Shown: positions 41,964-50,693 of the stretch, piece by piece
Numbering within the stretch: the first letter of the stretch is position 1
Layout of the letters: each line of letters begins with the position of its first letter
Assembly (NCBI RefSeq): GCF_050589625.1
Contig: NZ_JBNGOP010000002.1
Coordinates: 62,001 to 126,000, forward strand
Direction: 5' to 3'
Length of the DNA stretch: 64,000 nucleotides
Origin: Pelagihabitans sp947500445
GTDB taxonomy: Bacteria; Bacteroidota; Bacteroidia; Flavobacteriales; Flavobacteriaceae
Program-made: the position numbers and the translations under genes
Notes under the pieces: model-generated
The model's database searches: none
Seen by the model: only the letters and a program-made list of their open reading frames with translations
What the model was told of the DNA's origin: nothing

Positions 41964-42644
41964 CTAAATTAAATGTGCAATGGAAATGCCCAAACATACC
42001 ATCACCAGCTTTGATAGGTTGAACTTATGTCCTTCCCCCGTTTCAAACAAAATGGTGGTGGCAATATGCAGAAAGATACCGATCACTATGGCATTCACGA
42101 CATCGAGATGTTCGGCGGCCAATACCGTGTTGTTGGATATAAAGGTACCCAAAGGCGTCATTGCCCCAAACACTACCAAGAAACCAATAATTTGAACCTT
42201 ACTATAGCGGGATTGAAATAAAAATGTGGTGATCAACGCCGCAATCGGAATTTTATGGATCAGTATTCCGTACACCATATCATTATGCTGGTGAATGGGG
42301 AACCCTTCCAAAAAACTATGGATACAAAGGCTTATAAACAGTATCCATGGAAATTGTTCGCCTTCTTGAGGGATATCGGCATGACCGTGCTCAACCCCTT
42401 TGGAAAAAAATTCAAGGACGATCTGCAACAAAATACCGCACATGATAAAAAGTCCGGTCTGTTTGGGATCTAAATGATGATACACCTCGGGCAACAGATC
42501 AAAAAGTGCCAGTGCCAACAAAAACGCCCCACTAAAAGACAGCAAAAGCTTGGTGCCTATTGATTTTCGGCCTTTAGTGACAATAGCTATAATTACACCG
42601 ATAGCAATGGCCACAATGGGAAGCAAATACGTATTCATAGGCAT
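41964..42644 (-). CDS. ZIP family metal transporter
   Basis: A 226-aa polytopic membrane protein with about seven hydrophobic segments and the ZIP signatures CIHSFLEG (TM4) and HKIPIAAL (TM5), whose His, Glu and polar residues bind Zn2+ or other divalent metals in the pore. A His-rich loop between TM3 and TM4 (HGHADIPQEG) is typical. Twin FNR-like boxes lie ~135 bp upstream. Confidence 0.9.
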   Translation of the reverse strand: MPMNTYLLPIVAIAIGVIIAIVTKGRKSIGTKLLLSFSGAFLLALALFDLLPEVYHHLDPKQTGLFIMCGILLQIVLEFFSKGVEHGHADIPQEGEQFPWILFISLCIHSFLEGFPIHQHNDMVYGILIHKIPIAALITTFLFQSRYSKVQIIGFLVVFGAMTPLGTFISNNTVLAAEHLDVVNAIVIGIFLHIATTILFETGEGHKFNLSKLVMVCLGISIAHLI

Positions 42645-42776
42645 GTGTTTAAAATTTAAGCTTTGGTTTTTGCCACTGACGATCTTTTATCACCAAAAAC
42701 GGATATATCAAATAATAACAGGACAAATTTGGTCCTTATTTGCCCGTATTCATATGATGTGTGGCAAGAAATACCC

Positions 42777-42813
42777 TTGACCCGCATCAATACACAAACT
42801 TGATGTACGTCAA
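42777..42813. promoter_or_regulatory. Twin FNR/CRP-like boxes, copy 1
   Basis: TTGACCCGCATCAA (42777-42790) and TTGATGTACGTCAA (42800-42813) each fit TTGAT-N4-ATCAA with one mismatch; starts are 23 bp apart. The flanks resemble the copy at 49642-49678. Upstream of the ZIP gene. Confidence 0.6.
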
Positions 42814-43231
42814 CTTTTTTTGAGCCTGAAATTTGTCGGAAATTTTTATCGAACCGCATCGTTCACGCAAGGATTCCCGTTTTGGTATACCTTCAGAAAT
42901 GGAAAGCTAACAATGGAGGAAATAGGTGAAAGACCTTGGGCAGGTTCGGAAAAGGGCAAGTTCCAAAAAACTGCCCACCGTAACCGCTATGCCTTTAAAA
43001 TGCACGGGGCTACAGGAGCAGACTCGAATCCTTTTCCACCGTTGCAGTAAACCGCTGGCAATAAGCTATTTTGTAATCCATAAAATTGCGGACTGCCCAT
43101 TGCCCATACCAAATGGTTGAAGACTTGTAGCTCCCAGTATTCGGAGGAAAGTCTGCGTTAAAGCGCATCCTTTCAGCTGATGGTCGGGATTATTGCACCC
43201 GACCATAGCTATCGATCCATTAACGGGAATA
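42814..43231. other. Non-coding stretch between FNR-like boxes and nitroreductase
   Basis: Around 420 bp. Small ORFs on both strands (for example 42820-43050 plus and 43066-43302 minus) have no recognisable domains and overlap each other; I do not support a gene here. Confidence 0.45.
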
Positions 43232-43861
43232 CTATACTTTTTCGAAAATGGCTTCGAACGGTTTGCGCACCTTTTGGGCATGCTGTGTGGCATCTTCTTC
43301 ACTTCTATAGCCGATCGCCAATACTACGCTAGCGTCAAGGCCTTTCTCCTTTAAACCTAAAATTTCGCTATAGGCCGCTGGATCAAAACCTTCCATAGGG
43401 GTACTGTCCAGTTTAAGTTCGGCACAGGCATTTATGGCATTGGCCAATGCGATGTAGGTTTGTTTCGCCGTCCATGACCGTTTTTCCGCCTCGGATTTCT
43501 CGCTCATTTTCGTTTTCATAAAATCGCTGTAGTCCTTTAGACCGGAAACGGGCACACCCTGTGTTCGTGCCTTTAGATCGATGTAGGCTTCCACATCGCT
43601 ATCGGTAACGTCGTTATAACTGCAAAAAACAAGGAGATGTGAGGCGTCCGTTATTTGGGATTGCCCCCAAGATACAGGCCGTAACTTTTCCCGAACCGCG
43701 GTGTCTTCAACAATAAGGACCTTATACAACTGTAGCCCATAAGACGATGCGGATAATTGGACAGCCGTTTTAATTTTTTCCAGATCTTCCGAACTGATTT
43801 TCCTTGAGGTATCGTACTTTTTGGTGGCATAGCGCCATTTTAAATTTTCGATCAATTGCAT
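43232..43861 (-). CDS. NAD(P)H-dependent nitroreductase (NfsB-like)
   Basis: A 209-aa flavoprotein of the nitroreductase family, probably reducing quinones, nitro compounds or similar with FMN. Seen: LKWRYATKKYD with the FMN-binding Arg, LSASSYGLQLYKVLIV, TDASHLLVFC and the C-terminal LAIGYRSEED. I start at ATG 43861 (MQLIENL); the longer version to 43918 adds an unrelated polar leader. No operon partner is close. Confidence 0.9.
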   Translation of the reverse strand: MQLIENLKWRYATKKYDTSRKISSEDLEKIKTAVQLSASSYGLQLYKVLIVEDTAVREKLRPVSWGQSQITDASHLLVFCSYNDVTDSDVEAYIDLKARTQGVPVSGLKDYSDFMKTKMSEKSEAEKRSWTAKQTYIALANAINACAELKLDSTPMEGFDPAAYSEILGLKEKGLDASVVLAIGYRSEEDATQHAQKVRKPFEAIFEKV

Positions 43862-43979
43862 GTATATTTTTTTTGAATTCAATTTACTTGTGTTCGTTTT
43901 TACTCTCGAAACGGTCATACACTTGAACAGATTGTGCCCATTTCGCTACCGGAACATTTCTCCGTCATTTTGTACAGGT

Positions 43980-44408
43980 TTATTCCGCGTCCTGTCTGGT
44001 ATAAAAAATCTTGCTGACGATTTTCCACTGCCCCTCTATTTTTAAAATGTGCATAAAATCGATGTAGGTAAACGTAGGGAACTGGATCTCCAACTGGGCG
44101 TTTGCAGCATCTCCAGCAACCGTTAAGGAAACGACCCTTGTTTTTATTTTCTCTTTAAGCGGTGTTCCGTCCATCCCCTCGGTCAACCCTTCAATGGCAC
44201 TTACTTCCGTATAGGTTTTACCGATCCACTTCATGGTCGCGGTCGGGTGAAATGCCTTTTTTAAGGTTTCGGCATCGTTGTTTACAAGGCCCGTCAAATA
44301 GTAGTTTACGGTAGTTTCTATTTGCTCCAAGTCGGTCTGTTGTGCCTGGACGTTCGTCGTCATGGCTATTGTAATTACCCCTATCAAAGTTAAAATGACT
44401 TTTTTCAT
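43980..44408 (-). CDS. Secreted NTF2-like protein (Lumazine_bd_2/SnoaL type)
   Basis: A 142-aa exported protein: signal peptide ending VQA-Q, then an NTF2-like fold with IETTVNYYLTGLVNNDAETL and WKIVSKIFYT, characteristic of the Lumazine_bd_2/nuclear transport factor 2 family. The ligand or reaction is unknown; similar small exported NTF2 proteins are numerous in Flavobacteriia. Confidence 0.8.
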   Translation of the reverse strand: MKKVILTLIGVITIAMTTNVQAQQTDLEQIETTVNYYLTGLVNNDAETLKKAFHPTATMKWIGKTYTEVSAIEGLTEGMDGTPLKEKIKTRVVSLTVAGDAANAQLEIQFPTFTYIDFMHILKIEGQWKIVSKIFYTRQDAE

Positions 44409-44554
44409 GTGTTTTAATTTAAATCGTTGTTTAGTGTTAATAAGACCAGTCTACAATTTCATCCTTGTGGCAAAGCCTGTAGCTGATCCTTCTCTTATAA
44501 AGAAGCGCTATTTCGTTTTTAGTGAATCCCTTTTTAAGTTATGCATCGAATGCA

Positions 44555-45670
44555 TTACAATTTCACGTTAAAATCTTGTCCATTTCTTAATTGCTCCCTG
44601 TATCTTTCAAATCTGGGTTTAAAGTGTTCCGGGGTGTCGGGGCCCGTTTTTTCCAAAGCCTTCAACGCATTTTTGAACTCTTTTTTGGCCGAAAACGCTC
44701 TGGCCAATCCATAATGCCCCGGAAAAGCGCCCTTGTTGTTTTTGACATTGGCCTGCATGACGTCTACCGCTTTATCCAATTGGCCATCCGCTATCAACCC
44801 GATACCTAGGCGATACAGTTCGTCCGGACTCCCCAATGGAATCGCCTTTTGCAAGATACGTTGTGCCGCTTCCGTCTTTCCCTGTTTTTCCAAAATACGG
44901 GATTTCAAGGAAAGATTGACAAAGGTTTCCTTACTGAAAAAATTACCGTTAATAGAAGCATCGATCCATTCCAACGCTTGGTCCAATTGCCCTATACCAA
45001 GGGCATAATTCGCCGCACTGTCCCAGGTAGTTTGTTGGAACCCCTTCGGATTTCTCAGATCGTTACGGATCCCTGTCATCACTATTTCATTCACCGCTAC
45101 ATCGATGGTAAAAGGAATTCCCTTGGTATCCCAATGCAAAGAGACCGTTGCGCTGGTCGGGGATACAGCATCAAAACGGTACGTCAACATTTCCGTAGCC
45201 GTACCGTTGGTTATGGCGCTAACCTTGAAACGCAATACATCCTCCTTTTCATCATAAAAATAGGAGCCCCAAGAAGTAGTGTTGGAAGATAGGATGATAA
45301 CCACTTCCCCATTTTCTTCGGGTGCCATAAACAAAGCATATTTTCCCGCGGGAACCTTGTTCCCTTGTATACTGACCTCGTGTGTGAATTGGATGGTGGT
45401 ATTGTAGTCCGCCCCCGCTCTCCATGGTGCCGATTTAGCGGTGCCAAAGCCCAAATAGTTAAACCCATAAGGCACAACATTACCCCAGATGGCCCTACCC
45501 TTAACATAAGGTCGGCCATAATGAATAGTGATATCGGTAATACCTATGCGTTGACGCACTTCTGCCTCGGGACTGGCGGCAGGGAGGGTAAGCTGTGCTT
45601 TTAAGTTTGACATGCCAAAAGAAATTAGAAAAATGGTTAAAATGAATGGAGAAACAATATATTTTTTCAT
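44555..45670 (-). CDS. DUF2911 protein with C-terminal TPR-like repeats
   Basis: A 371-aa exported protein: signal peptide (cleavage near LKA-Q), a DUF2911 domain (about 30-190; ITIHYGRPYVKGRAIWG, AGKYALFMAPEENGEVV) and then TPR-like helical repeats (about 230-360). It is widespread in Bacteroidetes; function unknown. It stands alone between the two NTF2-like genes. Confidence 0.85.
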   Translation of the reverse strand: MKKYIVSPFILTIFLISFGMSNLKAQLTLPAASPEAEVRQRIGITDITIHYGRPYVKGRAIWGNVVPYGFNYLGFGTAKSAPWRAGADYNTTIQFTHEVSIQGNKVPAGKYALFMAPEENGEVVIILSSNTTSWGSYFYDEKEDVLRFKVSAITNGTATEMLTYRFDAVSPTSATVSLHWDTKGIPFTIDVAVNEIVMTGIRNDLRNPKGFQQTTWDSAANYALGIGQLDQALEWIDASINGNFFSKETFVNLSLKSRILEKQGKTEAAQRILQKAIPLGSPDELYRLGIGLIADGQLDKAVDVMQANVKNNKGAFPGHYGLARAFSAKKEFKNALKALEKTGPDTPEHFKPRFERYREQLRNGQDFNVKL

Positions 45671-45765
45671 GGTCTATGAATTGCTTTATGAGGTTTTTGC
45701 AAGCAGAAATGAAATGATATGGACGCTTTTTTCAAAACAGCACATCGGATGATCCGCTATTTCCG

Positions 45766-46248
45766 CTATCCCTGTTTGTCGATAGCGGTAAGGGTGGGAT
45801 CTGTATTCCAAACGTCTACCGCCATCTTCCATACCCCTTCCTCATTTTTCTTCCAAATGGAAACCACTTTTTCAAACTGCTTTACGGTACTTCCGTTTTC
45901 ATCCTCAAAGCTCACCAACATTTTATCTATGGTATACCCCAAGTCGCCACTCTCGGACACGAATGCCTGCTGTGGCTCCCAAGTGACGTTAAAACCTGGT
46001 ATGGATTGAAATTCGCTCAATACCTTTCTAATTTTCTCATGCCCCTGTAAAAGCGGTTGATCTGGGGCCATCATAATACCATCTTCACCGATAAAACTAA
46101 AATAGGCTTCGGTGGAAAATGATTTGGACCATTCGCGACTGGTTTCCAATAATTGTGCTTCGCCCTCTTGTGAAAGTTCGGCCGTTTGCCTGTTGGTGCA
46201 GGAGAGCATCATTAGCCCCGCCAACACCGTTAATACTGCTGTTTTCAT
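45766..46248 (-). CDS. NTF2-like/DUF4440 lipoprotein
   Basis: A 160-aa lipoprotein (lipobox LMMLSC, Cys17) with an NTF2/SnoaL fold like DUF4440: SREWSKSFSTEAYFSFIGEDGIMMAP. No partner gene is adjacent. It probably binds a small molecule; not determinable here. Confidence 0.78.
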   Translation of the reverse strand: MKTAVLTVLAGLMMLSCTNRQTAELSQEGEAQLLETSREWSKSFSTEAYFSFIGEDGIMMAPDQPLLQGHEKIRKVLSEFQSIPGFNVTWEPQQAFVSESGDLGYTIDKMLVSFEDENGSTVKQFEKVVSIWKKNEEGVWKMAVDVWNTDPTLTAIDKQG

Positions 46249-46263
46249 GTCGTTATATGTTTA

Positions 46264-46351
46264 CTCGATAATCGAGATTTAAAATGCTCCGACGCTTGCG
46301 TCGAAATCAATATTAATTTTCGTTCTAATGCCTCGTGGGCTTGCCCCGAGG
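46264..46351. repeat. Cluster of three short hairpins
   Basis: CTCGAT-A-ATCGAG (46264-46276), CGACGC-TT-GCGTCG (46290-46303) and CCTCGTGGGC/GCCCCGAGG (46331-46351, one bulge). The last resembles the CCTCGGGGC...REP-like strings of Flavobacteriia. Upstream of the DUF4440 gene. Confidence 0.6.
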
Positions 46352-46434
46352 TTATTTACTTTATCTTTTAAACCTGTTGTTTGTCGGAGGAACAAATAAG
46401 GGAGTTCCATAAGAAAGTCCTCTTGGATTAAAAA

Positions 46435-46472
46435 TGTGTCAAAAAAGATTTTTCCAAACCTTTTTCGACACA
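46435..46472 (-). terminator. Terminator downstream of the alcohol dehydrogenase pseudogene
   Basis: On the minus strand TGTGTCGAAAAAG pairs with CTTTTTTGACACA (one mismatch), followed by TTTTTAAT. It lies ~70 bp after the dehydrogenase stop. Confidence 0.75.
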
Positions 46473-46494
46473 TTCGTTGTGAAAGGATGGTATA

Positions 46495-46514
46495 CCATTT
46501 CAAAATTAAAATGG
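46495..46514 (-). repeat. CCATTTTAAYTTTGAAATGG motif, copy 1
   Basis: On the minus strand CCATTTTAATTTTGAAATGG followed by TAT, a near-palindrome, 28 bp after the dehydrogenase stop. It is identical in 19 of 20 positions to the motif 15 bp after the SDR gene (53771-53790) in the same orientation relative to the gene. Confidence 0.6.
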
Positions 46515-46542
46515 CTTAACTTCCTCTCCATTCTAAAAGAGA

Positions 46543-47621
46543 TTAGGGCCGTAAAGCCACTTTAAGCGTTCCGGATGAACGGTCGCGCATCAAGTCGTAT
46601 CCTTTTTCAGCCTCTGATAAGGGTAAAATATCAGTGAAGATCTTACTAGGATCGATTACCCCTCTTTCCACAATGGGCAACAACTTGTTCATATATGCGG
46701 CAACGTTTACCACACCCGTGTGTATCGTTATGTTTCTGAACAGGGCCGATGAATAAGGCTGTTCTACCGGTTCGTACAAGTGGCCGAACCCTAGCACACT
46801 TATCGATGCGCCCGCTTGGGTCATTTCCATTCCCTGCGCAATGGCCGCCTTATTCCCTACCGAATCGATTACGGAATTGGCGCCCCTTCCTTCCGTTAGG
46901 GATTTTACAAATGCCACGGCGTCTTCGTTCTTGGAGTTCACTACATGGGTAGCCCCTATGGTTTTGGCCAGTTCCAACCGACTGTCGTGTCGTCCTACTA
47001 GAATAATGGTCGAGGGGCCGAACAATGTAGCGGCCATTACCGCACTTAACCCTACTGCACCATCACCTATGACCACTACGGTTTCGCCGGTTTTAATGTT
47101 GGCGTTTAAAGCGCCATGGTATCCGGTGGCAAAATTATCCCCCAAGGGAAGTACTTTGGTATCGAACTCCTCGCCGGTCAAACCTTCAGGGAGTTTAAAG
47201 AGTGAGGAGTTCCCATAGGGCACACGAATAAATTCGGCCTGCCCACCCTGAATATCATCACCACCATGTTGGGCGAAAAGTGGTGTTCCGAACAATCCTC
47301 CATGATCACAGGCCGAGGGAAGGTCCCGTTTACAATAATAACAATCCCCATCGACGAACATAGCGGAGGCTACAACACGGTCCCCAACTTTTAAGGTATG
47401 GATATCCTTACCCACTTGGTCGACCACGCCAACAAATTCATGACCTATGCGCATACCTCGAACAATCCCATTTCGGGTCCGTTTTGGGTGAATTCCAGAT
47501 CCGCACCGCAAACACCGGCAAGCGTAATGCGTACGATAACATCGTCATCTTTTACCAGCTGTGGCTTTGGTATATCCACCACCTCAATTTTTGCTCTTTC
47601 TTTATAAACTACTGCTTTCAT
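46543..47621 (-). pseudogene. Zinc-type alcohol dehydrogenase, frameshifted
   Basis: Frame 1 starts at ATG 47621 and encodes the N-terminal zinc-ADH half (59 codons: MKAVVYKERAKIEVVDIPKP...VCGADLEF) ending at TAG 47445-47447. The rest lies in another frame: GMRIGHEFVGVVD, the structural zinc cluster GDCYYCKRDLPSAC, the GDGAVG dinucleotide-binding site and the C-terminus to 46543. The frames meet around 47455-47470, so one indel separates an otherwise complete enzyme: either a true pseudogene or a sequencing error. Full length would be about 350 aa. Confidence 0.8.
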
Positions 47622-47718
47622 ACTATGTGATTTAATTTGAATTTATTTTTAACAATTCTCCGGTGGTCTCCTTACAAGAATCCCGGACTAACGGACATTT
47701 CTATGGAAGGAACCGCCA

Positions 47719-48504
47719 CTACCCCTGAATGTTTTCTAGGGTGTAGCCGTTATTGAACTTTATATTTTTGGTAAATTGGTCGGTCCACGACCCTTCCAAT
47801 ACATTCCCGTCCCAATCAGCGGGTGCATATTTGCGATAGGTGGACAAGTAGATGCCATTTACCTTTTCATACTTCAATTTCATCAGGCTCGGTTCGGTGA
47901 CGCCAAATCCCGTTGCGTTGTAGAGAAACTGATCGATTCTATTCGTTTTTGGATTGACATATAAAAGGTACCGGTCCTTACTGGATTCCCCTATATCCGT
48001 TCCAAAGGTCATCTCCACTACCTTATACGCTATACCATCCACGGTTCTGGAAGGCAACATTTTATGGTTTGCGCCCGGATCGGATAATTTGAACATCATG
48101 GCGAACCAGTAGTAGTTCGTCTTTCTTAGGATGTGGCCGATAAATGCAGGTTGTTGCTCCGTTATCGCTTTTCCATCTATCTTGGAAACCGAGCTTTTAC
48201 CGTTGAAGAACTGCGTATAGGTTTCACCCGGCAGTTGGGGCAGGGCGTACACCTGCCGTTTTGTATATGCTGCATAGGAAACTTCCCCATCAAAAATGTA
48301 CCGCTCCTCGGAAACGTCGGATACGCTGTTGTCCTTGGCCGTAAAAGTATAATCAAAGGACACGTCCTTTAGCTTGTGAAGTGCCGCTTTGCCGCCATTG
48401 GCCGCTACCACCTCATCGATCAAGGCTTTTGCTTCTTGGGCCTCTACTGAGGTGATACATAGGACCAATACGAATAATAGGGTTTTAGAAATTACTTTTT
48501 TCAT
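47719..48504 (-). CDS. Exported protein, DUF6503/LolA-like
   Basis: A 261-aa exported protein: signal peptide ending VEA-Q, then ALIDEVVAANGGKAALHKLKD and a beta-rich body with TGFGVTEPSLMKLKYEKVNGIYL. The pattern recalls outer-membrane lipoprotein-sorting-like proteins (DUF6503) of Bacteroidetes. Function unknown. Confidence 0.7.
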   Translation of the reverse strand: MKKVISKTLLFVLVLCITSVEAQEAKALIDEVVAANGGKAALHKLKDVSFDYTFTAKDNSVSDVSEERYIFDGEVSYAAYTKRQVYALPQLPGETYTQFFNGKSSVSKIDGKAITEQQPAFIGHILRKTNYYWFAMMFKLSDPGANHKMLPSRTVDGIAYKVVEMTFGTDIGESSKDRYLLYVNPKTNRIDQFLYNATGFGVTEPSLMKLKYEKVNGIYLSTYRKYAPADWDGNVLEGSWTDQFTKNIKFNNGYTLENIQG

Positions 48505-48572
48505 GATAAATGGTTTACTGTGATTTTAATTTGTTTGTGTTTAAAATTGAATCGATATTTTGATCAAATGGT

Positions 48573-49238
48573 TCAACCCTTATTCAACGCGGCAATGATA
48601 TCGGAAGCTTCGACGCGATTTCTATAGTCGCCCCCTTCTGTTTTAGCGTAGGAAATTGTGCCGTTTTTTTCGATGATGAAGGTTGCGGGAATCGGAATTT
48701 CACTGGCTTCATCACAATTATAGCTTTCGTAATCATATCCCAGTTCGCACATGGTATGCAATGACCTTTCCGGATTTTTATGGATGGTGGTAAACTCCTT
48801 GGAAACCATATTCCCGTTATCGCTCAGAACGTTGAACTGTAATGCGTTTTTCTCCGTTATGTTCAAAGACGCGTCCGGGGTCTGTGGCGATATGGCCACC
48901 AAAGTGGCGCCCGCTTTTTCTATTTCGGGAAGCACGGCCTGATACTGGCTCAATATTAAATTGCAGTAAGGGCACCAAGTACCCCTATAAAAAGTAAGTA
49001 CCACTCTTTTCGCCCTTAACACCGCGTACAGGTTAACACTTTCGTGCAGTGCGTTCAACAAGGTGAAATTTGGTGCCTTATCCCCTACCCCAAGCTTTAA
49101 AATGGAGGTATGCTCCTTACCAAGTTCCTCGGCATCCGAGTTAAAAACTTCGAGTGCACATGCCGAAAGCGAACGCGAAAGCTTTGCTTTTAATTTTTTT
49201 ACCCCTTCCCTATAAGAAGGAATTCCTTTAGTAGTCAT
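48573..49238 (-). CDS. Peroxiredoxin-like (AhpC/TSA) protein, copy 1
   Basis: A 221-aa thioredoxin-fold protein with FYRGTWCPYCNLILSQY: the CxxC active site of the AhpC/TSA-like redoxin family, and IPIPATFIIEKNGTISYAKTEGGDYRNR near the end. It probably reduces peroxides or disulfides. A paralogue of the same layout is at 51381-52070, and both lie near Crp-type genes. The gap to the upstream Crp gene (49686) contains palindromic element copy B and FNR-like boxes. Confidence 0.85.
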   Translation of the reverse strand: MTTKGIPSYREGVKKLKAKLSRSLSACALEVFNSDAEELGKEHTSILKLGVGDKAPNFTLLNALHESVNLYAVLRAKRVVLTFYRGTWCPYCNLILSQYQAVLPEIEKAGATLVAISPQTPDASLNITEKNALQFNVLSDNGNMVSKEFTTIHKNPERSLHTMCELGYDYESYNCDEASEIPIPATFIIEKNGTISYAKTEGGDYRNRVEASDIIAALNKG

Positions 49239-49382
49239 CCTCTATTGTATTTAATGGATTAGCGAACCAATGTTCCATCCGAAAAAACCCAGATTTTACA
49301 TCTTGGAAACTTCGTTAAATGGTTTCAATTTGATTGTCGTCCGCTTGTTGCTAAGAGAAACCTGTGCCCAATGTGCACATTA

Positions 49383-49517
49383 AACCCGCTTTATGCATTA
49401 GAAAGTCTATTACAGCTTCCAGCTACTTCAAAATATGGTGCTGCGCTACATTTAAAAATGTCATATTTTATCGCAGCTAAAAGCTTCATTACGAAGTTCT
49501 AATGCATAATCCGGGTT
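49383..49517. mobile_element. MITE-like palindromic element, copy B (135 bp)
   Basis: Inverted copy of the 41448-41618 element with the same termini (AACCCG...CGGGTT) and near-identical arms but a shorter centre (about 36 bp less). No internal ORF; no clear target duplication. Confidence 0.75.
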
Positions 49518-49641
49518 AAAAGGTTCCTTTTTACCCTAGCTCCCAGTCGTTCATCGTCCCGGTTTAATTCCGTTGTTATTGGACATGACAAAGCTGCGTC
49601 ATATGGGAAAAGCATAATATGACCTGTGGTAAGAAAAAAGC

Positions 49642-49678
49642 TTGATCTGCATCAAGCTATAAAATTGACGTACATCAA
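49642..49678. promoter_or_regulatory. Twin FNR/CRP-like boxes, copy 2
   Basis: TTGATCTGCATCAA (49642-49655) is a perfect TTGAT-N4-ATCAA; TTGACGTACATCAA (49665-49678) has one mismatch. Starts are 23 bp apart, as in copy 1 at 42777-42813. Just after the stop of the Crp-family gene. Confidence 0.65.
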
Positions 49679-49685
49679 TTTTTGT

Positions 49686-50270
49686 TTAAGAGCGCTTGCG
49701 AATTCTGCTTATGGATTCGGGAGAGATGCCCAAGTAAGAGGCGAGAACATACTGTGGTACCCTATTTGCTATTTGAGGGTATTTATTGACGTACTCCCAA
49801 TACCGCTCTTCCGAGGTTTTACTGATATTGGTGATCACGCGTTGATTGGAATAGGATAGCGCCCTTTCGACATAGAGTCTGAAGTATTGGCACAAGGCAT
49901 GTATTCTGGCGCAAAGTGCTTCAACATCGCCATACTTCATTTGTATGATGATAGAATCTTCCAGGGCTTCGGCATAATACTCCGCAGGGGTTCTATTGAG
50001 GTAACTGGGAAAGTCGGTAAAAAACCAATCTTCTACCCCGATACTTACGGTATGTTCTTTGCCCACATCATCCAAATAAAAGACCCGCACGGCACCTTCT
50101 ACGATATAGTTTCGATATTCGGATACAAAGCCGGGCTGAATAATGAACTGCCGTTTTTTAACCCTGGTAGTTTTCAGTATCGCGGTAAACTCCGCTATTT
50201 CACTATCCGATAATTCGACAAATTTGGCAATATGGTCCAAAATTCCCTGGTATTTGTTCATCGATTCCAA
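49686..50270 (-). CDS. Crp/Fnr-family regulator, copy 1
   Basis: A 194-aa cNMP-binding-type regulator: N-terminal cyclic-nucleotide-binding-like beta roll (about 15-120; VKKRQFIIQPGFVSEYRNYIVEG) and a C-terminal helix-turn-helix (VPQYVLASYLGISPESISRIRK). No Cys cluster for oxygen sensing is visible. It is about 56% similar by eye to copy 2 and mirrors its position relative to a peroxiredoxin gene. Confidence 0.88.
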   Translation of the reverse strand: MESMNKYQGILDHIAKFVELSDSEIAEFTAILKTTRVKKRQFIIQPGFVSEYRNYIVEGAVRVFYLDDVGKEHTVSIGVEDWFFTDFPSYLNRTPAEYYAEALEDSIIIQMKYGDVEALCARIHALCQYFRLYVERALSYSNQRVITNISKTSEERYWEYVNKYPQIANRVPQYVLASYLGISPESISRIRKRS

Positions 50271-50693
50271 TTTTTTATGACCTTACGGACAACGTTCAAT
50301 TCCCTCAAATTATGGGGTGCACACACGTTCGTATCACCGTATCGCTGTTTTTTTTCCAAACATCCCGGTATGGGCCAACGCTTTTCTATCGCGATAAAAA
50401 TACACAAACCTTACGATCGGGCCAGAAGCTCGTGCCATAATCGGCTTTCTTGAACTACATTAAGTGAGCATAACCGAGGAATCAATATCTTTAAACGGTA
50501 AATACCGCTAATACCATTGCTACCTTAAAATCACACAAATAAAAAGCAATCATTTTTTACTTGGACGAAAAAAAAATCAAGCACAGCAGTAGCTACGGTT
50601 GTTTTTGTTTTGAAGTATAAACGGAAAAGGGCAATTTCTAATGCGTAATTTAAGATAGAAATGGCATATCTATAGCGGTACTAAACAAAAGCT
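50271..50693. other. Divergent regulatory region between two Crp genes
   Basis: A 423-bp region without a supported gene. It contains CGGTAAATACCG (50497-50508), a 12-bp palindrome, and scattered TTG/TATA strings; no clear -33/-7 pair was found on either strand. Confidence 0.5.

Larger units (their letters stand above)
49239..49685. other. Non-coding region with palindromic element and FNR-like boxes
   Basis: Holds palindromic element copy B (49383-49517) and the twin FNR-like boxes (49642-49678); no gene is supported. The boxes start 400 bp before the peroxiredoxin start, so the inserted element may have separated them from a promoter. Confidence 0.6.

Noticed and set aside
41773..41997. 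74-aa ORF overlapping the ZIP stop (minus strand)
   Set aside because: No recognisable domain and it overlaps the ZIP gene in another frame.
43010..43045. tRNA-like T-arm string (GACTCGAATCC)
   Set aside because: No acceptor, D or anticodon arms could be folded around it.
42820..43302. Small overlapping ORFs upstream of the nitroreductase
   Set aside because: Frames on both strands overlap, have no domain, and none has a good start.
46279..46503. 74-codon ORF across the hairpin cluster (minus strand)
   Set aside because: It covers terminator and REP-like hairpins and shows no domain or ribosome-binding site.
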